A DNA stretch of 64,000 nucleotides from CAZEHS01 sp964649745 (GTDB lineage: Bacteria; Bacillota; Clostridia; Peptostreptococcales; Acidaminobacteraceae). Positions 34,252-43,353 of the stretch are shown here, in pieces. The stretch is taken from NCBI GenBank assembly GCA_964649745.1, contig CAZYQI010000005.1, forward strand, positions 81,033 to 145,032, in the 5' to 3' direction. The position numbers were made by a program, and so were the translations under genes. The notes beneath the pieces are model-generated. The model made no database searches. It was not told the DNA's origin and saw only the letters and a program-made list of their open reading frames with translations. Each line of letters starts with the position of its first letter. The first letter of the stretch is position 1.

Positions 34252-35676
34252 TCACCCTAATCCATATTTTTTCATCTTCTTGTGAAGTCCTGTACGGTGA
34301 ATATTCAGCAGCTTTGCCGCTTCGGTCCGGCTGCCGTCACAGCGGATCAGCGCTCTTCGGATAGCCTCCGCTTCTGCGGCTTCTACAGTTGCCTCCAGGG
34401 TAAGGGGAATATCTGCCGATTCTGTCTGAGGAAGCACTTCTCCATCCAAAAAAATATCTGGCAAATCCTTGGTATAGAGCACCCTGCCCTCTGAAACCAT
34501 CAGGGCCCGTTCCACCGCGTTTCGCAGCTCTCTTACGTTTCCCGGCCAGTCATAAGCCTGCAGGCGCTCCATGGCACCGTTGGATATCCGAACGCTGGGA
34601 TGACCATATTCTCGACAGAAGCTTTCCAGCATGCTCTCCGCCAACAGTGGAACATCCTCCTTGCGCTCCCGCAGGGGGGGAAGGGTAAGGCGGAGTACGT
34701 TCAACCGATAGTAGAGATCCTCTCTGAATTTCCCCTTTTGGACCATTTCACGTAAGCTTTCATTGGTGGCGGCGATAACCCGGATATCCACGGCTATCTT
34801 TTGGTTATCTCCCAGCCGTTCATACTCCCGCTCTTCCAGAACACGGAGCAGCTTGGCCTGCATGTCCAGAGGCAGGGTCCCCACTTCGTCAAGGAACAGG
34901 GTTCCTCCGCTGGCCAGCTCGAATTTCCCCAGTTTGCCGCCTTTTTTCGCTCCGGTGAAGGCCCCTTCCACGTAGCCGAACAGTTCAGCCTCAATCAGTT
35001 CCCGAGGAATGGCTGCGCAGTTGATCTGCACAAAGGGACCGGAATGCCGGTAGCTGGCTTGATGGATGGCATGGGTGAAATACTCCTTCCCTGTTCCGCT
35101 CTCCCCTTCCAGCAATACAGTTGAATGACTGTCTGCGGCCTTTCGGGCTAGATCGATCAGGTGAAGCATGCGGGGGCTTCGGGTGAGTATGTTCTCAAAC
35201 GAGTATTTTGCCTGATGGAGGCGACTGATTTCCCCTTCATAGGTCTTTACCTTGCTTTCCAGCTTTTCAAGGCGGTTCGCCAGGGCTTTTACTTCCTTTA
35301 CATCCTTAAAGAGGACGGTCCCTACCGCTCCGATAACCTTACCGTCCCGCCATACCGCAATACGGGACGCAATCATATCATGACCGTTGAGGGTCTGGAT
35401 CCGACCCATTTCACTGCGGCCGGTCCGAATAACCTCATGAAGTCGTGTGTTTTCAATAACCTCCGCAACCGGTTTCCCGATAACCTCCAGCTCCTTGATG
35501 CCAAGAAGCTTTTCATATTTGCACTTTGTAATCACTCCCTCAGCATCCACTACCACAAGACCTTCGTAGGCGTTCTCAACCAGCTCGTCGATGACCGCCT
35601 CATGGAAACGGAGCCGTTCCAGTTCTTTTAAAAGTTCTTCACATTCCGGATTCGGAATACCCGCATCCTTTATCAT
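34252..35676 (-). CDS. Sigma-54-dependent Fis-family regulator with PAS domain
   Basis: A 474-residue activator. The N-terminal PAS (VDELVENAYEGLVVVDAEGVITKCKYEKLLGI) is followed by a short coiled coil, then an AAA+ domain with Walker A GESGTGKEYFTHAIH, an intact GAFTGA sigma-54 loop, GGTLFLDEVGTLPL, and a C-terminal Fis helix-turn-helix SRTEAAKLLNIHRTGLHKKMKKYG. The start at 35676 has GGAGGG five bases upstream; an ATG eleven codons earlier (35709) is in frame but has a weaker site. No -24/-12 promoter is seen beside it. It could act on a distant operon such as ctfA-ctfB-thl (speculative). Confidence 0.9.
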   Translation of the reverse strand: MIKDAGIPNPECEELLKELERLRFHEAVIDELVENAYEGLVVVDAEGVITKCKYEKLLGIKELEVIGKPVAEVIENTRLHEVIRTGRSEMGRIQTLNGHDMIASRIAVWRDGKVIGAVGTVLFKDVKEVKALANRLEKLESKVKTYEGEISRLHQAKYSFENILTRSPRMLHLIDLARKAADSHSTVLLEGESGTGKEYFTHAIHQASYRHSGPFVQINCAAIPRELIEAELFGYVEGAFTGAKKGGKLGKFELASGGTLFLDEVGTLPLDMQAKLLRVLEEREYERLGDNQKIAVDIRVIAATNESLREMVQKGKFREDLYYRLNVLRLTLPPLRERKEDVPLLAESMLESFCREYGHPSVRISNGAMERLQAYDWPGNVRELRNAVERALMVSEGRVLYTKDLPDIFLDGEVLPQTESADIPLTLEATVEAAEAEAIRRALIRCDGSRTEAAKLLNIHRTGLHKKMKKYGLG

Positions 35677-35859
35677 GGCTGCCCTCCGGGCAAGACGTAT
35701 TTCCTCCATTTTCTCATCCCCAACGCAGGTTTACAAGAGCCAAGCCCTTATTCTCTGCCATGGAATTTCATAAGATTGGTTGACATATTTCATCAGGCGG
35801 GTTAAATTTATAAGGTTAGGGCTAAAATCGAACCCCCAGAAACTACAACAAATGATATC

Positions 35860-36053
35860 GCCACGGATGACACGGATTTGCACGGATAGGATGGTTAAGT
35901 CCGTGTCATTGCGCGGAGCGCAGCGACGCGGCAATCTTGCCTATGGAACAACCGTCCTACTGATTTGAACGCACTTAAACACCTCACTGCAAGATTGCCG
36001 CGCTGGCGCTCGCAATGACGGTCTATAAGACCATATCCGTGTCCATCCGTGGC
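35860..36053. repeat. Family 2 palindromic repeat (outer element)
   Basis: Left end GCCACGGATGACACGGAT, right end ATCCGTGTCCATCCGTGGC, nearly perfect inverted copies. The interior is interrupted by the family 1 element. Related copies lie at 56971-57072 and, as a half, at 58872-58910. Confidence 0.85.
35905..36019. repeat. Family 1 palindromic repeat nested inside family 2
   Basis: GTCATTGCGCGGAGCGCAG...GGCAATCTTGC on the left, and GCAAGATTGCC...GCTCGCAATGAC inverted on the right, about 40 bases apart. It has the same head-outward layout as 15770-15885. Confidence 0.85.
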
Positions 36054-36085
36054 TAATTTTATCTTGACTCAAGAAAGAGGACCGT

Positions 36086-37690
36086 ATGACCCCAGAACAA
36101 CAGCAATTGCAACAGGAAGTACAGCGCCGCAGAACCTTTGCCATCATTTCCCATCCAGACGCCGGGAAAACCACCTTGACCGAAAAGTTTCTTTTATACG
36201 GGGGGGCCATCCGGGAGGCCGGTTCTGTTAAATCACGCCGCTCTCAAAAGCACGCGGTTTCCGACTGGATGGAAATTGAACGCCAGCGGGGTATTTCCGT
36301 TACCTCCAGCGTGCTGCAATTCAATTATCAAGGCTTCTGCATCAATATTCTGGATACCCCAGGTCACCAGGATTTCAGCGAGGATACCTACCGCACCCTG
36401 ATCGCTGCCGACAGCGCCGTGATGGTGGTGGACTGCGCCAAGGGCGTAGAGGAACAAACCCGAAAGCTTTTTAAAGTCTGTAAGATGCGGGGCATCCCCA
36501 TTTTCACCTTTATCAACAAGCTGGACCGTCAAGGAAAAGACCCTTACGAGCTGCTGGAAGACATTGAGCAGAGCCTGGGCATCCGTTCCTGTCCCATGAA
36601 CTGGCCCATCGGCTCCGACAGGGATTTCAAGGGGGTTTATAACCGTCAGAAAAAACGAATTGAGCTCTTCGGCGACAGTAAGCACGGCTCTGCCATTGCC
36701 AATACGGTGACCGGAGATCTTAATGATCCCAAGCTCAGCGAGCTGTTGGGTCCCCACCTTCACCAGAAGCTGCTGGATGATGTAGAGCTTCTGGATCACG
36801 CCGGGGATGGCTTCGATCTGGAAAAGATCCTCAGCGGTGACCTGACCCCAGTATTTTTTGGAAGCGCCCTCACCAATTTCGGTATTGAGCCCTTTCTGGA
36901 ATCCTTTCTTAACATCACCACCCCGCCGCAGCCCCGACTTAGTAATCTGGGCCCCATCGACCCGGAGCAGGAAGCCTTTTCCGGCTTTATCTTCAAGATT
37001 CAGGCCAACATGAATCCCACCCATCGGGACCGCATTGCCTTCCTTCGCATCTGCTCCGGCAAATTTGAGCGGGGCATGGTGGTGAACCATGTGCAGGACA
37101 GCAAGAAAGTCAAGCTGGCACAGCCCCAGCAGTTTATGGCTCAGGATCGGGTAACGGTGGAAACCGCTTATCCCGGGGATATCATCGGCATCCACGATCC
37201 CGGCATCTTCAATATCGGGGATACCCTCTGCTCGGACGATTCCAAGATACAGTTCGAGGGTATTCCGGTATTCGCACCGGAGCATTTTGCCAAGATCTAT
37301 ACAAAGAACTCACTGAAGCGAAAACAGTTCCTGAAAGGAATTGCCCAGCTTTCAGAGGAAGGCTCCATCCAAGTCTTCAAAAGACCCAACATTGGTATTG
37401 AAGAACTGATTATCGGCGTGGTTGGCGTACTTCAGTTTGAGGTACTGGAATACCGGCTTAAGAACGAATACGGTGTGGATATTCTTACCGAGCGTCTGTC
37501 CTTCCGCCACATCCGCTGGGTGAAGATGGACAACTACGGCAAGAAGCCCATTGCTCTCCCCATGGATACCGCCCTGGCCCACGACGCTAACGACAACCCG
37601 GTACTGCTGTTCCAAAACCCGTGGTCCATTCGAACCTGCGAGGAGCGGAATGAGGGAATTGTTTTGGAAGAGATACACCGGAGAGATTAG
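36086..37690 (+). CDS. prfC: Peptide chain release factor 3
   Basis: A 534-residue GTPase that recycles RF1/RF2 from the ribosome after termination. G1 SHPDAGKTTLTEK near 23-35, G2 with RGISVTSS, G3 DTPGHQDFSEDTYR near 90-103, G4 NKLDRQGKDP near 145, then the RF3-specific middle and C-terminal domains (FLKGIAQLSEEGSIQVFKRPN). The RF3 assignment rather than EF-G follows from the length and from KSRRSQKHAVSDWMEIERQRGIS. ATG follows AAAGAGGA. It stands alone between repeats, and no terminator other than the repeat is seen. Confidence 0.95.
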   Translation: MTPEQQQLQQEVQRRRTFAIISHPDAGKTTLTEKFLLYGGAIREAGSVKSRRSQKHAVSDWMEIERQRGISVTSSVLQFNYQGFCINILDTPGHQDFSEDTYRTLIAADSAVMVVDCAKGVEEQTRKLFKVCKMRGIPIFTFINKLDRQGKDPYELLEDIEQSLGIRSCPMNWPIGSDRDFKGVYNRQKKRIELFGDSKHGSAIANTVTGDLNDPKLSELLGPHLHQKLLDDVELLDHAGDGFDLEKILSGDLTPVFFGSALTNFGIEPFLESFLNITTPPQPRLSNLGPIDPEQEAFSGFIFKIQANMNPTHRDRIAFLRICSGKFERGMVVNHVQDSKKVKLAQPQQFMAQDRVTVETAYPGDIIGIHDPGIFNIGDTLCSDDSKIQFEGIPVFAPEHFAKIYTKNSLKRKQFLKGIAQLSEEGSIQVFKRPNIGIEELIIGVVGVLQFEVLEYRLKNEYGVDILTERLSFRHIRWVKMDNYGKKPIALPMDTALAHDANDNPVLLFQNPWSIRTCEERNEGIVLEEIHRRD

Positions 37691-37701
37691 TTCAAAACAA
37701 T

Positions 37702-37787
37702 AGGGAGAGATTGCCGCGCCTTCGGCTCGCAATGACAAGATAACGATTGTCATCGCGAGGAGCAAAGCGACGTGGCGATCTCTCCCT
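37702..37787. repeat. Dispersed repeat, family 1 (tail-outward pair)
   Basis: AGGGAGAGATTGCC...GGCTCGCAATGAC, then GTCATCGCGAGGAGC...GGCGATCTCTCCCT. These are the same units as at 15770-15885 but in the opposite relative order. It lies between the converging 3' ends of prfC and the next gene, where it could act as a terminator. Confidence 0.85.
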
Positions 37788-37801
37788 TTCTTTATGCTTT
37801 T

Positions 37802-40564
37802 CTATCTTTTCGTTTTCAGCTTGTCCACGGTGTAAAGAATCTTTCCATCCTTCTTATATAGGCTGATAAAGTGATCCTTATCCTTGCCGGTGCCCAGGTA
37901 GCGCACGCCGTTCCGGGTTTCGATGCCGGTGTTGCCACCGCCGTAGAACACATACACGTTGGTGCCCTTCTCCGCCAGCTTGCTGAGCTGTTCGCCCAAC
38001 AAATCCGCTTCCTTACGGTCGCTGAAGCCACCGGTGCCCCAAATGGGCTTTTGCAGGAAAACAAGAACATTCTTTTTCTGTGTGGTTTCCAAAAGATTCT
38101 TAAGCCACGGCCACTGATTGTAATCGGTTTTTCGAAGGCCGTCATTCTGATCGTTCAGGAATACAAGAAGCTCGTTATCCCGGGTAGCCGTGGCATAGCC
38201 GGCATTGGTTCCCGCTGCTGTCTTTCCCGACTTTCCGATTACAGCGGAATCATAGGGGCCTGTAAACAGGGCCATCTCGTAGCCGTCCGCCAGGGTGCTG
38301 ACTATCTTTTCAAGATTGTCCGTCTTGCTGCTGCCGCCATAGACCAGCCACTTTTTTTCAAAGCTGTTGGGCTTTTGATTGAATTGGTCCTTGGTCACCC
38401 CTCCCCGTTCATCGGCGGAAAGCTGCGCCAAAGGAAGGGGCATCATCATCTCCAAACCGTCAAACAAAAGGGTTCCCTGGGTTTTGTATTCGCTGGGCTC
38501 CACCACATAAAGCCGTTCAAGATAGGCTGGCGTGGCCAGGTTTGACGGTACCGCCGCCTCAAGATGCTTCCAGCCGGTCCAGTCGATGCCTTGCTTGAAT
38601 TCAATGGTCTGTGCATTCCCGTTGGCATCCTTAATCTGGCCGCGAATCCAGTGGGGAGTCATCTGATTGGCATTGACCCATACGCCAATCTTCTGCGGCC
38701 TTGCCGTCATGGGAATACCGCCACCGGCAAAGGTAAGATAGGCTGCCGTGGTACCGGTGCTGCCAATGAAATTGTAGTCCAGACGGGCTGCGTTGGTATT
38801 GACCTGCCCCCCAGGTACGACGCTCACCTGCCCGGTGATCGTCTGCGGATGGCTTACAAAGGCATATCCGTAGTTTTCCAGAGGCTGCATGGGGGTTCGC
38901 TTGTACCCGGAGGAAAGTGCCGCCGCAGCCTTATGGCCTCCGAAGGAAGCCCGTATAATCGTGGAGCCCTCCTGAAGTCCTGCGGTATAAACACCATTCT
39001 GTATAGTACCCAGGCCTTTATCGTCGGTAAACTGTACGGCATCACGGCTGAGAGCCGCCCGATATCCGTTTCTGTCAATTCCTGAAACATCGAGATTGAC
39101 GCCGTCTCCAGGATTGACGCTGCTGTCGGAGAGATTTAATTCAATGGCCCCGAGATCGGAAAGGACTTTTATCGTTTTTTGAGCGGTTTTTCCCTGATAG
39201 GACGCTTCGACAATGACGGTGCCCGGTTCCGCTGGAATAAGCCGGCCGTTCTCTATCTTTCCCTTTCCGCTGATCACGCTGTATGTAACCTGCTCGCTGT
39301 TCACTGCAATGGGCTGGTATGCTTTATCGTAGCCCTTGATTGAAAGCGCTACCGGCGTACCGGAAAAAGCCTGCTCCTGTGCCGACTTCAACAGGATTCC
39401 CGCCAATTCACCTCCCTGCCCGGTGGAGGAAATCACAAGGCTGTTAATGACAGGCCGCTGTTTGCCATCGGAGGCATAGGTGACCACCTCCGTTCCTGAT
39501 TCACCCAGATTCCTTCGAAGCATGGTGGTGGAGCCGCCGCCATCCATCATCATGGCGTTATAGGCGCCCAGCTCCAGCATCAGGGATGCCATCTGCATAT
39601 TATCAAATCCTTTATAGGAACCGCTGCGGCCATCCACCGTTGCCATGATCAGCTGATCCCCCCCATTGTTGATACCCAGCGCGGTTCTGGACGCATAGCC
39701 GTTTACCGGCTCTGTGAAGGAGGCAATCTGACCGTTTTGCACCAGCATAGTGCCGCCTCCCACCGCCAGATTCAGGTTTTCTATCCCCGGACTGGTTGCT
39801 GCATTGAATACCAGCAGCTCACCGGTGGCTATGGAGGTTGACAGTTTTTGTCCATTGGCTCCCGATGCCAGAAGTACAAACCCGTTCTGTGGAATGGCTA
39901 CCGGGGGCTGGCCCTGCCGCACTTCCTTTACAAGGCCGTCCTCCACCACAATTTCCACCATATCTGCATACGCCGCTGCCGTTCCGGGAGTATAAGTTCC
40001 CCAGTTACGGTCCAGAATCGTTGTCTTGCAATAATTCCACGTAATCTTATTGAATGAGCTTACCGGTAGGGTTTCCCCCCGCTGTGTGGTCACACTGAGA
40101 TTGTTCTGCCATGTGCTGAAGTAGGCCTGCCCGGCAGTGGTTACAGAAAGGGCATTGTATGGTTTGACAAGCACAGGGCTGCTAATCAGCTTTCCATCCT
40201 TGACCATGACACCCAAAGGAGAGTCCGGCTTCATCAGGTAAAAAAAATCGGCGTTGACAGCCGCAACTGTATTGGGTACCTGCTTGGCCATATTGGGAAC
40301 CGTATCCCGACTGCTGACCCCTGCTGCGCTGTTCACCACCTGAAGGGTGGAGTTGGCATTCTTGAGATCCTTGCGGATCACGTTCACATTGACCCACCCT
40401 TGGTCACCGAATCGTAACAGATTTTGATGCGTCACGCCGTCTGCAATCGTTTGGGTCTCTGATTTCTCGTAAAGCGACGCTCCGTACACAGAGCCCGGAA
40501 TCCCTGACAGCAGCAGCACAGATGCAAGCCCTGCTGCCAGGATCCTTTTCTTGATGTCGTACAT
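37802..40564 (-). CDS. Secreted phosphodiester glycosidase (NAGPA) family protein, multidomain
   Basis: A 920-residue exported protein. Signal peptide 1-29 (ends GSVYGAS). The phosphodiester glycosidase/DUF2233 domain spans about 90-385 with AAVNADFFYL, GYASRTALGINNGGDQLIMATVDGR and AYNAMMMDGGGSTTM, the family's hallmark end motif. Ig-like segments follow (about 390-560), then a carbohydrate-binding-like beta region (about 570-715), and a C-terminal region of about 190 residues (LVYGGSSKTDNLEKIVSTL; VFYGGGNTGIETRNG), which looks like a distant metallophosphoesterase-like fold but was not placed. The family acts on sugar-phosphodiester bonds, perhaps of cell-wall polymers. ATG follows GGGGGAA. 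Confidence 0.82.
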   Translation of the reverse strand: MYDIKKRILAAGLASVLLLSGIPGSVYGASLYEKSETQTIADGVTHQNLLRFGDQGWVNVNVIRKDLKNANSTLQVVNSAAGVSSRDTVPNMAKQVPNTVAAVNADFFYLMKPDSPLGVMVKDGKLISSPVLVKPYNALSVTTAGQAYFSTWQNNLSVTTQRGETLPVSSFNKITWNYCKTTILDRNWGTYTPGTAAAYADMVEIVVEDGLVKEVRQGQPPVAIPQNGFVLLASGANGQKLSTSIATGELLVFNAATSPGIENLNLAVGGGTMLVQNGQIASFTEPVNGYASRTALGINNGGDQLIMATVDGRSGSYKGFDNMQMASLMLELGAYNAMMMDGGGSTTMLRRNLGESGTEVVTYASDGKQRPVINSLVISSTGQGGELAGILLKSAQEQAFSGTPVALSIKGYDKAYQPIAVNSEQVTYSVISGKGKIENGRLIPAEPGTVIVEASYQGKTAQKTIKVLSDLGAIELNLSDSSVNPGDGVNLDVSGIDRNGYRAALSRDAVQFTDDKGLGTIQNGVYTAGLQEGSTIIRASFGGHKAAAALSSGYKRTPMQPLENYGYAFVSHPQTITGQVSVVPGGQVNTNAARLDYNFIGSTGTTAAYLTFAGGGIPMTARPQKIGVWVNANQMTPHWIRGQIKDANGNAQTIEFKQGIDWTGWKHLEAAVPSNLATPAYLERLYVVEPSEYKTQGTLLFDGLEMMMPLPLAQLSADERGGVTKDQFNQKPNSFEKKWLVYGGSSKTDNLEKIVSTLADGYEMALFTGPYDSAVIGKSGKTAAGTNAGYATATRDNELLVFLNDQNDGLRKTDYNQWPWLKNLLETTQKKNVLVFLQKPIWGTGGFSDRKEADLLGEQLSKLAEKGTNVYVFYGGGNTGIETRNGVRYLGTGKDKDHFISLYKKDGKILYTVDKLKTKR

Positions 40565-40703
40565 TCAAATTCCCCCATTTCATGTTCGCTGGTTCAAATA
40601 AGCGGCGAATACTGTGTTGTCCCTGTCCATTATAGTCAATAGATTTCCAGTTCAGGTTCCAATGGGGTTACAAATAGGTTACAGAAACATTAAATCCCCC
40701 TGC

Positions 40704-40847
40704 TTATGATTTTCCGCACCGCTCTTTATCTCCCTTGCTACAGCTGCACCCTGCGCAGCAGCCCCCTCCTTTCAGGGTCTTACCGAATGACCGGACCGCC
40801 CAAGCCAGGATCAGTGCGAACAGAAGTCCAACGATTATATTTCCCAT
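40704..40847 (-). CDS. FeoB-associated Cys-rich membrane protein
   Basis: A 47-residue protein with one N-terminal membrane helix (NIIVGLLFALILAWAVRSF) and a cysteine-rich tail, GGGCCAGCSCSKGDKERCGKS. It matches the small FeoB-associated Cys-rich family found after feoB in Firmicutes, thought to assist ferrous iron transport. The ATG is one base after the feoB stop and uses AAGGCGG inside feoB. A longer in-frame start overlaps feoB and is less likely. Confidence 0.85.
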   Translation of the reverse strand: MGNIIVGLLFALILAWAVRSFGKTLKGGGCCAGCSCSKGDKERCGKS

Positions 40848-40848
40848 A

Positions 40849-42819
40849 TCAGCGACCGCCTTCTGCCAGCAACGGCTCAAGCTTTCGGCGTTTTTCATCA
40901 ATAGATTTCAGTCTGAACAAAAGGGATCCCGTCCCAACTACACTGATGAGCAAAGCCGGAACTGCACCAACAGCCGGGGTTCCGTACAGCAGGAGGGTTC
41001 CCAGCTGCGTAATTGCCATGGAAAGCGCATACCCAATGCCGAACTGGAAGGCCAGCGCCCTAAGAAGCCATCTTCTGGACCCCATTTCCGCATTCATTGC
41101 GCCAATTGCCGCAAAGCACGGTGGTGTAAACAGGTTGAAAACCAGAAACGCATAGGCTGTAACCGGGGTAAACAGAGACGTCATCACACCTCCCGGCGCC
41201 ATCAGCGTCTCTTCTGAAGCAACCGCCAGAAGAACTGCGAAGGTTCCCACCACATTCTCCTTGGCAATGAATCCGGTGATGGATGCCGCTGCCAGCTGCC
41301 AGCCTGCAAATCCCAGAGGGATCAGAAGCGGTGCGATGATTCCGCCCAGTACCGCCAACATACTGGCTTCCTGATTATCTACCGGCTGCAGGTTGAACCC
41401 GTATGCCTGCAGGAACCAAACCAGGGTATTCATCAGGAGGATGATGGTGGAAGCCTTGTAAATGAATCCGGAGGCCTGTCGGAGCATCTGACGGAATGCG
41501 TAGCGAAGACTGGGAATCTTGTACTCAGGCAGCTCCATGATAAAGGGAGCCTGACTGTCCCACAAGAAAAGCCGTTTCAGAAGCAGCCCACCGGCGATAA
41601 TCACCAGAACTGAAAGTACATACATGCTGGGGCCTACCCAACTGGATTCCGGGAAAAACACTGCGGAAAAGAGGGCAATAATGGGGAGTTTCGCTCCACA
41701 GGGCACAAAAGGCGTCAACATAATGGTGGCGCGGCGCTCATTGGCATCCTCTATGGTACGCGTGGCCATAACCCCAGGAATGCCACAGCCGGATCCCACA
41801 ATCATGGGAATGATGGATTTTCCAGACAGACCGATCCGCTTGAAATAACGGTCCATCACCACCGCAACCCGGGCCATATACCCACTGTCTTCCAAAAGTG
41901 CCAGACAGAAGAACAGCACCATGATTAGAGGCAGGAAGCCGATGACAGCGCCGACTCCCCCGATGGCTCCGTCTATGATCAATGCCTGCAGCAGAGGCGC
42001 GATGCTCAAGCTCCCCAAAAATGCCCCTACAGATCCCGGAATAATCTCACCAAAGAGCACATCGTTGGAATAGGCTGAAAGATATCCGCCCAGCCCTTCA
42101 ATGGAAAATGCGTAAACCGCCCACATCACAAGAAAAAAAATCGGAAGCCCGAACCATTTATCAGCCAGCACCGCATCCAGTTTATCGGAAAAACGTATCT
42201 GAGAGCGGTCAATACCCCGCTTATGACATTGGAACACCAGTCTTTTCACATACTCCTGCCGCTTTTTTTCTTCATCAACACCCTTGGGGTCACCGAAACC
42301 AGAGGAAGCCTGCGGAGCCTTGGAAGCCGTTCTACGCACCACTGCCTCCATTAATGGCCGGATTCCGTCTTTTGAGGCAGCTGAAATCAGCATCACCGGA
42401 CACTTCAATTCCCGCTCCAGATGAGCTGCGTCAAGAAAATCTCCCCGCTTTTCCAGCGTATCCTTCTTATTGACGGCCACAATCACAGGAATTCCCAGCT
42501 CCAATAGCTGCGTCGTTAAATAGAGACTCCTCTCAAAGTTGGCCCCATCCACCACATTGATGATGGCATCCAGATTTTCCTGAAGCACTTCATCCCGGGC
42601 AATTTCTTCGTCCTGGGTATATGGCGACAGCGAGTACGCACCCGGCAGGTCCACCACGGTGATTGGTTTTGACCCGGTTCCAAACGGACCTTTCAATTCC
42701 GATTCTCTTTTCGTCACAGTGACGCCAGCCCAGTTTCCCGCGCTCTCGCTTCCCCCTGTCAGAATGTTGTACAGTGTTGTTTTCCCCGAATTAGGATTCC
42801 CAGCCAATGCGATTCTCAT
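40849..42819 (-). CDS. feoB: Ferrous iron transport protein B
   Basis: A 656-residue membrane GTPase permease for Fe(II). The N-terminal G domain has GNPNSGKTTLYN (7-18), the switch I threonine in GVTVTKRE, DLPGAYSLSPYT (G3), NKKD (G4) and SAAS (G5). Then come a helical linker and a polytopic membrane region with GSGCGIPGVMATR and CGAKLPIIALF (Gate-type motifs with conserved Cys). ATG at 42819 follows GGGGGAA; a 14-codon upstream extension was rejected. It lies between feoA and the Cys-rich gene. Confidence 0.96.
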   Translation of the reverse strand: MRIALAGNPNSGKTTLYNILTGGSESAGNWAGVTVTKRESELKGPFGTGSKPITVVDLPGAYSLSPYTQDEEIARDEVLQENLDAIINVVDGANFERSLYLTTQLLELGIPVIVAVNKKDTLEKRGDFLDAAHLERELKCPVMLISAASKDGIRPLMEAVVRRTASKAPQASSGFGDPKGVDEEKKRQEYVKRLVFQCHKRGIDRSQIRFSDKLDAVLADKWFGLPIFFLVMWAVYAFSIEGLGGYLSAYSNDVLFGEIIPGSVGAFLGSLSIAPLLQALIIDGAIGGVGAVIGFLPLIMVLFFCLALLEDSGYMARVAVVMDRYFKRIGLSGKSIIPMIVGSGCGIPGVMATRTIEDANERRATIMLTPFVPCGAKLPIIALFSAVFFPESSWVGPSMYVLSVLVIIAGGLLLKRLFLWDSQAPFIMELPEYKIPSLRYAFRQMLRQASGFIYKASTIILLMNTLVWFLQAYGFNLQPVDNQEASMLAVLGGIIAPLLIPLGFAGWQLAAASITGFIAKENVVGTFAVLLAVASEETLMAPGGVMTSLFTPVTAYAFLVFNLFTPPCFAAIGAMNAEMGSRRWLLRALAFQFGIGYALSMAITQLGTLLLYGTPAVGAVPALLISVVGTGSLLFRLKSIDEKRRKLEPLLAEGGR

Positions 42820-42875
42820 CGAATTTCCCCCTTGATTTCTCCTGATCATGTACCCGACCATACATTGTCATCACT

Positions 42876-43091
42876 TCACTCTTCAAGCTCAATCATTTCA
42901 GCCATTCTTTTGTCTATGGCAAAGCGGCTGTCTTTCACCGAAATCAGATAATTATCTGAAAGTATGGAAATCACCGTGATCCGTTCTCCAATGTAGCAGC
43001 CCAGGGAACACAGATGCTTCCTGATCCGCTCGTCTCCGCCGATATGTTTCACATATGCGCTATGCCCGATTCCCGCTTTTCTCAGTATCAT
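42876..43091 (-). CDS. feoA: Ferrous iron transport protein A
   Basis: A 71-residue SH3-like cytoplasmic protein required for FeoB function. It shows the family pattern (RIRKHLCSLGCYIGERITVISILSDNYLISVKDSRFAIDKRMAEMI), which replaces the usual GxxxGxxxxV and RGxxxALxxxxAxxI style. The ATG overlaps the preceding small gene by 32 bases. It lies 56 bases before feoB. Confidence 0.9.
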   Translation of the reverse strand: MILRKAGIGHSAYVKHIGGDERIRKHLCSLGCYIGERITVISILSDNYLISVKDSRFAIDKRMAEMIELEE

Positions 43092-43341
43092 TCCACCCTA
43101 CCTTCTCCAGTTGCTTGAATTTTTCGTAAGTTTCTCTCTCCGTGAAGGCCCCTGTCATGTAACGGGCCACTGCCTCCCAGTAGTGCATCCTGCATATGGG
43201 ACAGGTACAGTTCATCCGTTGATATCCGTTCATCGGATTTTCTCTACGAATCATCGTCAGCAGTGCGGCACTTCTTGCCGTTACCTTTCTCACCTTGCAA
43301 AGCAATTCATTTCCGTTTGAATTCTGACATTTGGATTCCAT
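43060..43341 (-). CDS. Small CxCxxC protein of the feo operon, function unknown
   Basis: A 93-residue protein with a basic N-terminal half, a CTCPICRMHYWEAVARYMTG motif near residues 45-64 and an acidic tail. The CxCxxC, plus a Cys at 4 and 15, could hold a metal or disulfide; this is inference. It was not recognised as a known family; a loose resemblance to ComFB-type cysteine motifs was considered and not accepted. ATG follows GGAGG. It is 12 bases after the HD-GYP gene and overlaps feoA, so it is a true operon member. Confidence 0.75.
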   Translation of the reverse strand: MESKCQNSNGNELLCKVRKVTARSAALLTMIRRENPMNGYQRMNCTCPICRMHYWEAVARYMTGAFTERETYEKFKQLEKVGWNDTEKSGNRA

Positions 43342-43353
43342 ACATCCTCCGGT

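Larger units (their letters stand above)
35677..36085. other. Gene gap filled by nested repeats
   Basis: No gene is supported in this gap. Most of it (35860-36053) is an inverted repeat of family 2 containing a family 1 repeat. The segment 35710-35859 shows no recognisable feature. Confidence 0.7.

Noticed and set aside
36233..37285. Long minus-strand open frame (350 codons) opposite prfC
   Set aside because: It is fully antisense to release factor 3, and its translation has no recognisable domain.
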